Shown here: one piece after another, positions 11,378 to 21,212 of the stretch
Layout of the letters: every line of letters begins with the position of its first letter
How positions within the stretch are numbered: position 1 is the stretch's first letter
Assembly: GCA_003439945.1 (NCBI GenBank)
Contig: QVRM01001228.1
Span: forward strand, 1 to 64,000
Direction of reading: 5' to 3'
Length of the DNA: 64,000 nt
Source of the DNA: Dermanyssus gallinae
Taxonomy: Eukaryota; Arthropoda; Arachnida; Mesostigmata; Dermanyssidae
Made by a program: the position numbers and the translations under genes
Notes under the pieces: generated by a model
Seen by the model: the letters and a program-made list of their open reading frames with translations, nothing else
What the model was told of the DNA's origin: nothing
Database searches by the model: none

Positions 11378-12447
11378 ACCGTCCTCCGTCCCATACGAGC
11401 TCGGAACTCACCGTGAGGCAAATCTTCACTGCTCCAAAAACCGGACATGTTGAGATATGCCAAAAACATGCTTGAAACATGCCACCACGTTGCTGCTAAT
11501 GTCCGTGCAGAACAGCAGTGGGCGGAATTGCTGTTCACCCTAAAACTATCCATCAGTGTTCGGGAACAGGCTTGGTCGGTCGGTCGGTCGGCGAGCGAGC
11601 TATTTCCCTGTCTCTGGCTGTATAGCGGACCTGAGCGATCGTCGATGACGAATCGACTTTGCAGAAACGAACGAATGGAGCACGGGAGGTTCGAGATTGG
11701 ATCTCCCTACCTTCCTCCCTCCTTGTACCCACTCTTGTGTTGCTATATTTATTGATACTCGCTGCCGCACCTCCCTCAACCACAACACATACTCGCCCCC
11801 CCCCCCGCCCCCCCTCCGTCTTTCTCCCGGGACCAGAGCCCACCTGCCTAGGCCGCTCTCCGCCCCGGAGGTTTTTTGTTCCACCGCTTCGTTTAGTGCC
11901 GATATTCTCTAACGAAGAGGGGGTGACGGCGCACAAATCCGCCTTGAGTTACCTATTCTACACCCCAACCCCCCTGACCGGCCGTTTCCAACCCCTCCTT
12001 ACTACCATTGTATCGATTCGTCGCCAATTGTCGGATTTAGCCTGATGAAGTTCCTAGTGTTAGCTATTGGGATTTGTGTTTGGCATGACGTCGACTTCTG
12101 TGTATGTACTTCTCCACGTGTATGTGTGTTTCGTTTAGCATTTAAGCGTTGACAGCGAAGGTCTTTAGAAACGACAAGCACGGGTGCGGAAATTTCGATG
12201 TTTCGCACTTTTTCGAACCATCAACTCAGTTTTCACTATTGGCCTACCCGTCCATTTCACGTTGTAAGATTTATACGAGCCACTACTCGATCTATCTTTT
12301 GCTATCTTATCTTGGTATACTTCTGTTTCTCATTCTTGCACCGCTTACTTGCCGTAACTGTGTGATGACTGTCTTAAAACTGGATTCGTTTAGATCAAAG
12401 TGTTTGAGTTTTTTTTAGTAAAATTGTTACGTTCTCATTCACCTTCT

Positions 12448-12450
<3 letters not shown>
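11378..12450. other. GC-rich stretch without recognised gene
   Basis: Roughly 11,380-12,010 is GC-richer and C-rich on the plus strand (a C run near 11,800), with open frames on both strands that look compositional rather than conserved. The rest is AT-rich. No gene recognised. Confidence 0.35.

Positions 12451-12478
<28 letters not shown>
12451..12478. repeat. (AT)n microsatellite
   Basis: About 28 bp of alternating AT. Confidence 0.9.
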
Positions 12479-12481
<3 letters not shown>

Positions 12482-12689
12482 ACGTAGAGAAGTGATATTG
12501 ACGGCTCCTTAAAGAAAATATTTTTTCAAATGGAATATGACCCACGAGAAGTATTGTTTCGGAGAGTGATATTACTAAAATCCGTGACACTAGTGTTATT
12601 GCCCGACATAGGAGCACGGAATGTGCAACACCTCCTATACAAAAACTATGCACATCGGTTGAATAATCAGTTAGCATATTTCTACAAGG

Positions 12690-13430
12690 TGGGACTGCCA
12701 AATCCAAAAAGGGGGCGTTACTTAACGGAAGAGCGCGTAGAAATTGTGAAAATCGTTGATGAAAGGAGAACTCTGTACGGGCGCACTTTTTGTGCAACAA
12801 CCGTAACTTTGTGTAAGAGTTTCAGCACAGAACAGGTTTAGGACGTGATGTACCGTGATGCTAAAATTTGTTAGGTTGGAAATAGCGCCGCCGTAGTTGA
12901 ACAATGTCCAGAAACGCCGGTTCGGCGACGTCCAACAACTGGGTCTTTCATGCACATCAACCTGGTGTATAGGCTATATCGATTTTAATGGCATTGTAAA
13001 TAATCAAAACCATTTGCGTTTGGGCAACTGAACACGCTCACGTGAATCGTGGCAAACTTTATCGATCCTGGATGCAAGTAAGCGTTAGTTTAAAGAAGAT
13101 ACAAGATTCTACAAGCCGCGCAGCCGGTAAGACAATTGAGTGTTTAAGGGTGAATTGTCCTGGATCGGTAATCTCGTTTAACGGGACCGTTCACTGGTTA
13201 TTAAGGCCTTGCAATTAACCGCATTCTGTCGGTGTTTTAAAGATATGCTAACAATCCCATAACTGTAAGCAAACCAAACCGACACTAAAGCGTACATTAG
13301 TGTAATTGAGTCTGGTTTATGTGAAAAAAAAGCTGAAACTATGGGTATACAGTATATAACTTTTAACCAAAAAGTCACCACCTCACCGATATTGTGTATC
13401 ATTAGAAATAACATTACATCTGTAAAAAAA
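12690..13430 (+). pseudogene. Tc1/mariner-like transposase remnant, copy 1
   Basis: The start (about 12717-12836) reads YLTEERVEIVKIVDE...LYGRTFCATTVTLCKSFSTE, matching the N-terminal helix-turn-helix pattern (TEEQRVEIVKLYY...YGRHNRPT..TI..LV..F) of a mariner-like transposase group common in arthropods. Then NSAAVVEQ...PETPVRRRPTT matches the linker. The catalytic middle is missing or unrecognisable; near 13150 a short frame reads VISFNGTVHWLLRPCN, matching VISRNGDVNWPPRSCD of the C-terminal catalytic region. The 3' 290 bp align with copy 2 at 56530-56830. Heavily decayed, non-functional. Confidence 0.6.
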
Positions 13431-13692
13431 TGAAAATAATTAGTTTTAAATAGATATTTTTGTTGTCATGTTAGTTTAAAGATCGCAGACAATGCTTCAA
13501 ACTCCTCATATACAGTTCAGATCATACCGTACACGCATTGAGACTATTTCCTGTCTCTATTCTTTAATTCAGTTTTTCGCCAAAGCGATAAAGGCACAAC
13601 GTCGAAAAATCGAAATTTCAAATTCAGGTCTAACCACTCGTAATTTGGTGTCCTTGTCTGACAAATTAGAGCAAACATATTTTCGTGCGTAC

Positions 13693-13708
13693 TATTATCG
13701 ACCATGAC
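13693..13708 (+). repeat. 5' target-site duplication of the full-length LINE
   Basis: TATTATCGACCATGAC, repeated perfectly at 18394-18409. Flanking bases differ, fixing the duplication at 16 bp and the element at 13709-18393. Confidence 0.9.
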
Positions 13709-14025
13709 ACTTTCGGTTTCGGTTTCGACCGGCAAGCATCGACGCTGATCGCTGTCGTCGATTTTCGGCATTTTTGTAGGTTTTCACCCTGAATAACCCC
13801 TCAGCTAGTGCCAAAACGTGTGTGCAGTTGTGACCCGGAACGCCGTGCATTCGGAGATACAGTGAAAAGTGAAGGTTCATTAGTGCCAGGCCCTAATTTC
13901 TTGGAAAGGAATTCGCGAAGCACGACTAGCAGTCTTGGTGTGGCATAACAGTGGACTAAGTGTCTAGAGCCATCCTTCTATGACTTCTCTCGGCAACATC
14001 CATACACCCGCATCGTGTCTGGCAA
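13709..14025 (+). promoter_or_regulatory. 5' UTR and presumed internal promoter of the full-length LINE
   Basis: 317 bp from the 5' insertion boundary to the ORF1 ATG, opening with two tandem GGTTTCG units. Full-length LINEs carry an internal promoter here; I cannot identify specific factor sites. No TATA box is obvious. Confidence 0.5.
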
Positions 14026-15030
14026 ATGAGTGCTACCGCCGTCGGGGAGAGAAAGCGCCGAGCCGCGGAATCAGCTGAAGATCTTGCCGTAAATATAAAC
14101 AGTGAACCCAAACGGTCGAGCCGAATGGAAGAGGGTGGAAATTGCACAAGGTGTGATGCGTCTTTGTGTGGATTGCTACTTAGGTGCGCCAAATGCCATA
14201 GAACATTTCATAATGCGTGCAGGGCCACGGACGAGAGAGCGCCAGTCGAAGACAAGGGAAAAGTCGAATGGAGTTGCCGTGTGTGCTCTCTACCGGCCTC
14301 CCGCCTGTCGTCTGACGGTATAATGTCAGTCCTCGATAAGACTTCTTTTGGTGACGAACAATCGCAGTTTATAGCCTATTTAGTCACAAGGGTAAGAGCG
14401 CTCGAGGAGCAAGTTGCTATGCTCACAGCCAAATCCGCAAACCAACACCTCGGCGTAATCAATGCTACTGCGGTGGGACCCGCTACCGAATCAGCTGATC
14501 CACAGGCGAGTGCTCCGCGGAGTGGAGACCCTTCAAAGAGTGTTCTCGTCATCGGTGATAACGTTGTAGCCCCGCTCCGTCCCGCCCTCAGGGAGATACT
14601 ACCTGCCGATTCGTCGGTGTCTGTGAGAACTGCGCCCAAGTCAAACATTGAATCTATTCTCGAGGTGGCTGATGTAGCCTTATCGAAGGCAAAGGGTGCT
14701 GTCTGTCTATTCCTTCAGGCTGGCTACCATGAGTGCATGGAATTTGAGAAAGACAAGTATGTATCTGCGGTGTCGAGCTTCGCCACAAAGCTGAAAGAGA
14801 GTCGCCCAGGCTCGGAGATGCATGTCCTCTCAATCCCGCTATTCGGCCAGGATTGTAAGGCCGCAAATGACGAGCTAGCACGCATAGCCGGGACAGACGG
14901 TGCACCGTTCTCGTTTATCCAGCTCACGATAATACAACGCCCAGTTGTTGAGAGCGGGCGGTTCAGCTACAGGGGCGAGACTGCTGGCAGGGTCGCCTAT
15001 CATATTGCCCGTCGCGTCAAGCCTTTTTAG
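14026..15030 (+). CDS. LINE ORF1 protein: PHD zinc finger plus degenerate SGNH/esterase-like domain
   Basis: 334 codons from an ATG to TAG. Residues 40-87 form a C4HC3 PHD-type finger: C40, C43, C54, C57, H62, C65, C84, C87. Residues ~110-135 (YLVTRVRALEEQVAMLTA) look like a short coiled coil that could drive multimerisation. Residues ~171-334 resemble the SGNH/GDSL esterase seen in CR1-type ORF1: block I is VLVIGDN at 173-179, and a late block has YRGETAGRVAYHIA. The usual GDS nucleophile serine is Asn179, and the G-x-N-D block reads AGYHE, so hydrolase activity is doubtful. Expected role: RNA binding and chaperoning in the retrotransposition particle. The stop follows a T5 run; the -1 frame stays open to 15428. 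Confidence 0.85.
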   Translation: MSATAVGERKRRAAESAEDLAVNINSEPKRSSRMEEGGNCTRCDASLCGLLLRCAKCHRTFHNACRATDERAPVEDKGKVEWSCRVCSLPASRLSSDGIMSVLDKTSFGDEQSQFIAYLVTRVRALEEQVAMLTAKSANQHLGVINATAVGPATESADPQASAPRSGDPSKSVLVIGDNVVAPLRPALREILPADSSVSVRTAPKSNIESILEVADVALSKAKGAVCLFLQAGYHECMEFEKDKYVSAVSSFATKLKESRPGSEMHVLSIPLFGQDCKAANDELARIAGTDGAPFSFIQLTIIQRPVVESGRFSYRGETAGRVAYHIARRVKPF

Positions 15031-15428
15031 ATGTAAGACTCAAAAAGTTCAAGAAGCATGCCGTCAGTGCCGCATCAACCCCCCGGACCACGATACGTCA
15101 ACGGAACGTGTCCGTCGATCGATCGGCTACTCAGCAGTCGCAAGTGACGTTTGCCAGACAGCGCTCGCGTCAGCCCGTATCGAGGATGCCGAGCCAGGCA
15201 CAGCACCCTTCCCAAAGAGTCAAGCAAGCGGCGAATCATCATCACAGGCAGACACAGCAGCGTACTCCACCTCCAACAATGGAGGATTTCGTGATACAGG
15301 CCCTAGCAGCCCTCGAGAGTCTGAACCGACCCCAGATGGACCGAGGCCGGAAGCAGGACTCGTCCCAACACCGCCAGCAGTCGCGGTCGGCCAGTCGAGG
15401 ACGATGGAGGTCAAGGAGTCGTCGTTAA
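15027..15428 (+). CDS. Candidate basic Q/S/R-rich C-terminal extension of ORF1 (-1 frame)
   Basis: The frame one base back from ORF1 is stop-free across the ORF1 stop and continues 133 codons (from TTA at 15027) to TAA at 15426-15428. It starts LDVRLKKFKKHAVS, passes through a long Gln/Arg/Ser/His-rich stretch, a short MEDFVIQALAALESL helix-like segment, and ends in an SR-rich tail SASRGRWRSRSRR. This composition suits a nucleic-acid-binding tail. It has no ATG at its start, so it makes sense only as ORF1 continued by a slip or 1-nt indel in CCTTTTTAG (15022-15030). It overlaps the ORF2 ATG (15404) by 25 nt. Chance openness in GC-rich DNA is the alternative; the ORF2 frame is open here too. 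Confidence 0.55.
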   Translation, partial: LDVRLKKFKKHAVSAASTPRTTIRQRNVSVDRSATQQSQVTFARQRSRQPVSRMPSQAQHPSQRVKQAANHHHRQTQQRTPPPTMEDFVIQALAALESLNRPQMDRGRKQDSSQHRQQSRSASRGRWRSRSRR

Positions 15429-18208
15429 GAATCATTCAGTGGAATTGTGAGGGTGCAGATACTTTGGCACTCCTCGACCCATCGGCACTTAAGGATGTCG
15501 ACATGCTTGTTCTAACCGAAACGTGGGCAATGGAGCCATTCGAACTACCTGGATTTTATTCAGCACACTGTCTCGCCCAGAGACAGGCTGGACCAGGACG
15601 ACCGAGTGGAGGTGTGGCTGTATTTTATAACCACAGGGTCGGCACCTTCGAAGTCACTCTTGCCGAGGATAACGTAGTAGTGTTACAGGGACCGTCCTTG
15701 AATGTAGTAGCAGCCTACGCCAGACCGCCGAACAGAGAGTCAACGCTTGAGATGGTGGATAAAATCACAAAGGGAATCGAAGCTACCGACCCTTGACGCC
15801 CTCTGCTCGTTGTCGGTGACTTCAACACGCGTTGGGACCATCCGACAGCAGAACGCACACTTGCCCTCCAAGATGCTCTGTCGGACTTCAATTGTTGGAT
15901 CGTGAACCCTCCCACGGACCCAACCTTCATAGGGCACTCCGGTCAATCGACGATTGATCTCTTTGCAGTAAATGTGAGCCGAGACAAGGTCATGTACTTG
16001 GGGTGTAACCACTCCATGGAGGAAGGCGCTCAACTGAAGCAGCATATACCTGTCGCCATTGATCTCCGGACCGACTGCGCGCCCGTTTGCTCAGGAAGGC
16101 GAAAGCCACTGTCTCGCATCTTAGATGTCAACACTCTGCTATCACATGCTCATAGAGTTCTACCGGTACCCGGGGTCATCGAGGTGGATGACTACGCGAG
16201 ACGCCTCACCGAGGTGCTCCAAAAGTCTACATCGAAGACCCGCAGCCGCAGAGGTAGGCCATGGTTCAACAGGCAATGTAGACTGATTCGGGGTATCCAT
16301 AACCTCATCAGATTCCTTGCCTCGTTGCACCCTGTCGCTAAACCCCTAGCCAACGCTTTCCGAACAATTCGAAAGAAGACGTATGTGCGAGAGCGGAAGA
16401 AATACATCGAACAGCAGGAGGCACTGATGATACAGGAAGCCGAACGACGTCCGTACAAGTGGATAGCGCGTACCGGCAGAACCTCATGTTCTATCAGCCC
16501 ATCGGTCTTAACAGATCACTTCGCGCGAATGTTCTCGTCACGATGTACCATCCCACGAGAAGTGCCGTCGGTAACCTCAGCCTGGGACGAGAAAACCACG
16601 TGGGAGCGTACGCTCCTCGGCGCCGACTTCACCGTGGGGGAGGTTCTGAGTGCCCTGCGAGGGCTCCAGTCGAGGAAAGCCCCAGGCCCAGACCTCGTGT
16701 GCAACGAGCACCTGAAGCAAGCACTGATTCTGGCCCCATCTTGGACAGCATTGTTTAACGAATGCCTTCGTACCGGCTCCATCCCAGATAATTGGCGCGA
16801 GGCGCTTCTGCTGGTCATCCCAAAAGGTAAGGGTGACCCATCTCTTCCTTCGTCCTGGAGAGGTATCGCCAAGAAAAGCGCCTGCTACAAGTTGCTAGCA
16901 TCCCTCATCACTACACGACTGAGCGACTTCCTTGAGAGCGTGGGCGCCATTCCCACAGAGCAGCACGGATTTCGCGCGGGGCTCTCAACCATGACGGCCT
17001 GCAGGGAATTATTACGGGACATTAAGGAGATGACAACCAGGCCGCGAAAATTTGTGTACGCTGTATTTGTGGATTTCCGGTCGGCTTTTGATTCTGCGCC
17101 GCGTGACACTATCCTAACCTTCCTGGCAGAACTCGGTGTCCCACAAAATATTCTCGGAGTACTGGCCGCCATTATGCAAGAGAACAAAATCACGATAGAA
17201 GACGGGGTCGCGGAACTCCCAGCGTTCGCGCAGACAACAGGTCTGGCCCAGGGGGACAATCTAAGTCCGCTTCTGTTTTCGGTCCTTCTAAAAGACCTTC
17301 CGACTAAAATAAGAGGCGAGAGAGAGATGGTGAAGGTTCTCCTTTACGCTGACGATCTCGTGATCTTTGGGGAGAGCCGCTTTCAAGTCCAGCAAGCAAT
17401 CGCAAGACTGAACTCCGTGATCCCTTCGCTAGGACTCACGATAAACGAGAACAAAACGGAGGCAATTAAGTTTAGACGAGGGGGCCGATTGGCGGCTCAA
17501 GACACTCTATTTCTGGCAGGCGCACCAGTACGCTATGTTGAGCATTTCCAATATCTCGGTGTTAGGATTACCCCGAGTGCTAGATCTTTCACGCTTCATG
17601 TTAATGAAAAATGTAGGAAAGCGCTCACAACCCTCGCCACTATCCAAAAACCTCAGCTCCTCTCACTGAAAACGGCGCTCCGACTTTTCGATATGAAGAT
17701 CGCCCCGGTGGCATCATATGGAATTGAGGTGATCTGGGAAGACCTCACTATTGATAACCTCGACGCGTTCAACCGACTCAAAGCAACCTTCCTTAAGCGT
17801 GCCCTTGGTCTCCATCGAAGCGCCCGCAACAGACTAGTGTATCGGCTGGCGGATACCCCACTGTTCATGGAAGAGCTGCAGCGTCGTTTCAAACTAGAGA
17901 AGACTGCCGCATACGAAGAATGTGTACGGCGATGGGAGAGCAAGACCTCAGATATCGACCCGACCTTCTTCACCACAGGTGCCATGATGAACCAGGCGTG
18001 GAAGGATGCAAACCGAAGTAACAGGCACGTCGTGACCCGTTTTGCCATCCACGGTTTCCACCATGAGCTGTGCCAACAGACGGGGTTCCACGACCCATCC
18101 CTAACTTGTGTGTGCCGCAGGTGTGGAGAAGCGTGTTCAAGATACCACGCGTCCGTGTGCAATTATGTGCGCTCTTTAAATGAACTTGCATCGCCGCGCA
18201 TCTGCTAG
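15404..18208 (+). pseudogene. LINE ORF2: AP endonuclease, reverse transcriptase, C-terminal Cys/His cluster; one internal TGA
   Basis: 935 codons from ATG 15404 to TAG 18206-18208, one frame throughout, with a TGA at codon 131 (15794-15796). A CGA-to-TGA change at a CpG would explain it. APE-type endonuclease: QWN (residue 14), LTETW (E39), AAYARPP, GDFN (139-141), STIDL (D185), HIPVAID (H214). Reverse transcriptase: APGPD (~425), EQHGFRAG (~519), VFVDFRSAFD (~555), QGDNLSP (~616), LLYADD with the catalytic YADD at 648-651, FQYLGV. Thumb and beyond: ASYGIEVIWEDL, FLKRALGLHRSARNRLVY. C terminus: HVVTRFAIHGFHHELC and C-x-C-x2-C-x3-C-x3-H-x3-C at 902-919. All catalytic residues are present. The start is chosen because ATG 15404 lies 10 codons before the QWN block; the frame is open further upstream to 14945. 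Confidence 0.9.
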
Positions 18209-18393
18209 TCCGAATTGTGTAAACTGTGTAAATCTTTGAACCAAAGTGACATGCGATGATCTCTTAAAATTATGATCTTATGTTCGACCAAATGAGAACG
18301 CCTGCACCGGCAGGCATGTTTTATACGTATATTTACATATATTATTGTGTACTGTTTTGTACATATGCCTTATAAAGGTGAATAAATGTTTTG
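18209..18393 (+). other. 3' UTR of the full-length LINE
   Basis: 185 bp between the ORF2 stop and the 3' target-site duplication, containing a GCACCGGCAGGC quasi-palindrome near 18303 and AATAAA at 18381-18386, and ending ATGTTTTG without a poly(A) or the octamer repeats typical of vertebrate CR1. Confidence 0.75.
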
Positions 18394-18409
18394 TATTATC
18401 GACCATGAC
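18394..18409 (+). repeat. 3' target-site duplication of the full-length LINE
   Basis: Second perfect copy of TATTATCGACCATGAC directly after the AATAAA-bearing tail. Confidence 0.9.
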
Positions 18410-18534
18410 CCAAACAGCCAAAAGAGACGAGCACGGAGTCTCAATTATTGTTCACATTATATTGTCGAGTTTTAGGCTCCTTGCAGTAGATGATGGCTGA
18501 AAACAACAAACAGCTTTAATACGTAATAATATGC

Positions 18535-18971
18535 CTTGTAGTCGTAATGCTAAAAGCATCTCGTTACTTTCACAAAGGTTAGAAAAAATCGAGGCAGGCA
18601 ATGCTTGTATACAGATGAAACCGTATTGTGCCAGCATCTCGACTGAATCACCCTACGATCGGGAAGATGCCATCTAATGGAGGCTGCTCGTCGAATAGAA
18701 TTGTCCCTCAATTGAGGTCTCCTTCAATGACGGCAAGTTGCACAAATACGACCACGTGCTCTTTTCTGCTCTTCTATGTAAGGTTGATTCCTAACTGTGT
18801 ACAAGGAGCCTAGACAACGTGCTCACAGTTACATTAGGAGATGAAGAAACTCTTGAAACCGGTTTAGAAAGCAAAGGCAACCAGACAATTCTGTAGTGAG
18901 TAGAAGCTTGCCGCTGACAAGTGCCACGTGAATCTGTGCCTTCATGAAGCTCAACTGACAGATCTCAAATA
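18535..18971 (+). repeat. Unrecognised ~440-bp dispersed repeat, copy 1
   Basis: Aligns over its length with 20772-21212 in the same orientation. Shared landmarks: TTGTAGTCGTAA, GCATCTCGTT, GAGGCAGG, GTTGTGCCAGCAT or TATTGTGCCAGCAT, CAATTGAG, ACGTGCTCTT, CACAGT or GCACAAGGAGCCTA, GGAGATGAAGA, GGCAAGTGCCACGTGA or GACAAGTGCCACGTGA, and GACARATCTCAAAT. No protein motif, tRNA-like box or terminal repeat recognised. An (AT)n run follows 40 bp downstream. Confidence 0.75.
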
Positions 18972-19008
18972 TTATTATTATTATTTTAAACTTCCCAAAA
19001 CGTATCCA

Positions 19009-19011
<3 letters not shown>

Positions 19012-19079
<68 letters not shown>
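19012..19079. repeat. (AT)n microsatellite
   Basis: About 68 bp of alternating AT, next to copy 1 of the ~440-bp repeat. A short (ATT)n run lies just upstream at 18970-18985. Confidence 0.95.
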
Positions 19080-19091
<12 letters not shown>

Positions 19092-19240
19092 TTGCCCAGG
19101 CCTTACTTATTGTGGGGTCGGATGCCATCTGGATTTCTGACAGGGACGCGTTGGCCCGCCATCCCTGCCAGGATAATTTAGCAGTATCCTAAACTCAGGG
19201 CTTCATTCCAATAGATGAAGTGTAGAAATACCTATTTTTC

Positions 19241-19295
19241 TAAATAACGTAAACGAATGACATCATTAAATGATGTCATTCGTTTACGTTATTTA
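19241..19295. repeat. 55-bp palindrome with 27-bp perfect arms
   Basis: Left arm 19241-19267 and right arm 19269-19295 are exact reverse complements separated by a single base (arm begins TAAATAACGTAAACGAATGA). It can extrude as a long hairpin. It sits outside any recognised element. Confidence 0.95.
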
Positions 19296-19778
19296 ACCTA
19301 CCTAACGCGAGGTCACTAACGTAGGCTCGAACCAATCAGACATTGTGCGTAACACAACTGCCGAGCAGTGCAACGCAAATCACTACATGGTACTTGGCAC
19401 ACCTGGACAGGTAGAAATGGCAGGTGCACAACTCGAATTCCTCCTGAAGGGCGGCATTTAAACGTACTAGCTAGTGCTAACATGCCTTATATTTCTAGCA
19501 TTGAGTACGTCCAAATCCTCGACGACTCCCCTGGTCTGTTCGATTTTAGCCTTTCCTTATAGAATAAAACATTCGTAGGGTTCTGTGTACGGCATTCTTA
19601 GTCGGGTTGTCTTAGCAACTGGTGGACAGTCAGATATGAGCTACCTAGAACAGCACCTCGATGGCACCGACAAACAAAACAGTCGCTTCATATATAGTGC
19701 AAACTCTGAAATGTTTGTGATCCTATGTGAGGTTTTTATACCTTGTCAAGGCGAGGGTACATCAAACCCGGAACAATC
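19296..19778. other. No recognised feature
   Basis: Two ~60-codon plus-strand frames without familiar motifs; probably background or part of the adjacent minus-strand RTE-like remnant. Confidence 0.35.
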
Positions 19779-20256
19779 TTAAGCATGAAGTGTCTCACTG
19801 CTGAGAACATGAGCAGACTTTGGACTTGGCCTAAATCCTCGTAAAGAGAGACAATAGCCCTCCGTATTGTCTTGTTTATATGCGCTGTGAACTCGTCCCC
19901 GTGTAACGTACCCGAAGGCTATGATAAGATTAGGATTAACAAACACCAATGGTTGGCCGTAGAAACGTTTAACGTCACTGGTAGCCAATCGATCTCAACG
20001 GTTGAATTTCATAACTTGTTGTAGTAACCTGGCAAATTGCCCTTCTCACTAATGAAGACGTACGCAGACAATCTACTAATAATATGTTCTCAACAATCAA
20101 ACTTGCTATTAAACTTAGTAGAGCAACCCAGGCAAACTCGATTTCTGGGTGGAAAACACGGATTGCATCACGGGTTTCTCGGCCTCTACTAAAGCCGAAT
20201 TGCTCGGCAGAAGGGGCCTGTTCAGCCGTTTGAATCAACTCAACTATAGTGTGCAA
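19779..20256 (-). pseudogene. RTE-like reverse transcriptase remnant
   Basis: On the minus strand a 93-codon frame (20256-19978) contains EQFGFSRGRETRDAIRVFH, which matches the EEQxGFRxGRxTxDAI block of RTE/CR1-like reverse transcriptases. The following VALLSLIASLIVENILLVD may be the diverged catalytic sheet but lacks the expected D...AFD. A 69-codon frame (19988-19779) with SDVKRFYGQPLVFVNP continues the same direction. Strongly decayed; assignment rests on one block. Confidence 0.45.
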
Positions 20257-20680
20257 ATGTTTCGTGTTCGTTTGAATCTACTCAGGTATAGCGTGCAAAT
20301 CTTTAAAACAATATATTCAGTTGAAAATTGTCTGATTTATTTAAATGTCACGTCAAGATGTATGAGTTTTAAAGTAAAAATATGATATTTTCGCTTGTTT
20401 CAAAACGCGAATCCGCTCTTAACTATTTATACGCAATAGACGATATGGTAGGCTACGCTATATATACACTCTAGAGCAAATCATATACGTGTATATCCTT
20501 CCGTTTTCTTATTCCGTGTAGTCAAGGCAGTACTTGTACATTGGTTTTCGTGGTTGACAAATTAGATCATCTAAATGTTTTAGTGTTTTATTTTTGGACC
20601 AAAGAATAACATGGATCAGCACTTATGCCTCAATTGTTTTTAACATTGGTTTATACGAAAGCGAGCGATGTTCCAATACG

Positions 20681-20681
<1 letters not shown>

Positions 20682-20773
<92 letters not shown>
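20682..20773. repeat. (AT)n microsatellite
   Basis: About 92 bp of uninterrupted alternating AT, ending exactly where copy 2 of the ~440-bp repeat begins. Confidence 0.95.
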
Positions 20774-20775
<2 letters not shown>

Positions 20776-21212
20776 AGTCGTAACACCAAGCGCATCTCGT
20801 TGTCTTCACAATGATTGGACAACATTGAGGCAGGTGATGGTTGTATTCAAATGAAGCCGTGTTGTGCCAGCATTTCAATTACGTCATCATGCTATCGAAA
20901 ATAATAGCAGCAACCTGCAACATAATGAAGCTGCTTGAAGAATCGAATTGCCCTTCAATTGAGATCTCCTCCAGTGTCGACATTGCACAGATACGACTAC
21001 GTGCTCTTCTCTGCTGTGTAGGTAAGATTGATTTCGACCTGTGCACAAGGAGCCTACGACAACATGCTCGTAGTTCGCTTCAGGAGATGAAGATACTCAA
21101 CCGGTTTGCGCAGCAAAAGCAACTCAGCCATTCTAATGTGAGCAGGGACTTGCCGCTGGCAAGTGCCACGTGAAACGCTGTTATCAAAAATCTCAACCGA
21201 CAAATCTCAAAT
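20774..21212 (+). repeat. Unrecognised ~440-bp dispersed repeat, copy 2
   Basis: Direct-orientation homologue of 18535-18971. It contains an open frame of about 110 codons (20841-21173) rich in Leu, Ser and Gln, but this frame is not kept in copy 1, so coding is unlikely. It starts directly after an (AT)n run. Confidence 0.75.

Larger units (their letters stand above)
13709..18393 (+). mobile_element. Full-length CR1/L2-like LINE, nearly intact
   Basis: A 4,685-bp non-LTR retrotransposon bracketed by a perfect 16-bp target-site duplication. It has a 317-bp 5' UTR, ORF1 (PHD finger, esterase-like domain), ORF2 (AP endonuclease, reverse transcriptase, C-terminal Cys/His cluster), and a 185-bp 3' UTR with AATAAA at 18381-18386 and no poly(A). 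PHD and esterase domains in ORF1 are established for CR1-like LINEs. Only two visible lesions separate it from an intact element: a TGA in ORF2 at 15794-15796 and a possible 1-nt shift at the ORF1 end. This is by far the youngest-looking LINE in the window. Clade placement within the CR1/L2/Rex1 group needs a tree. Confidence 0.92.

Noticed and set aside
14945..15403. Upstream part of the ORF2 frame as the true ORF2 N terminus
   Set aside because: The frame is open here, but the first 85 bp overlap ORF1 and the residues before ATG 15404 look non-conserved; the -1 frame of ORF1 fits the region better. Not excluded.
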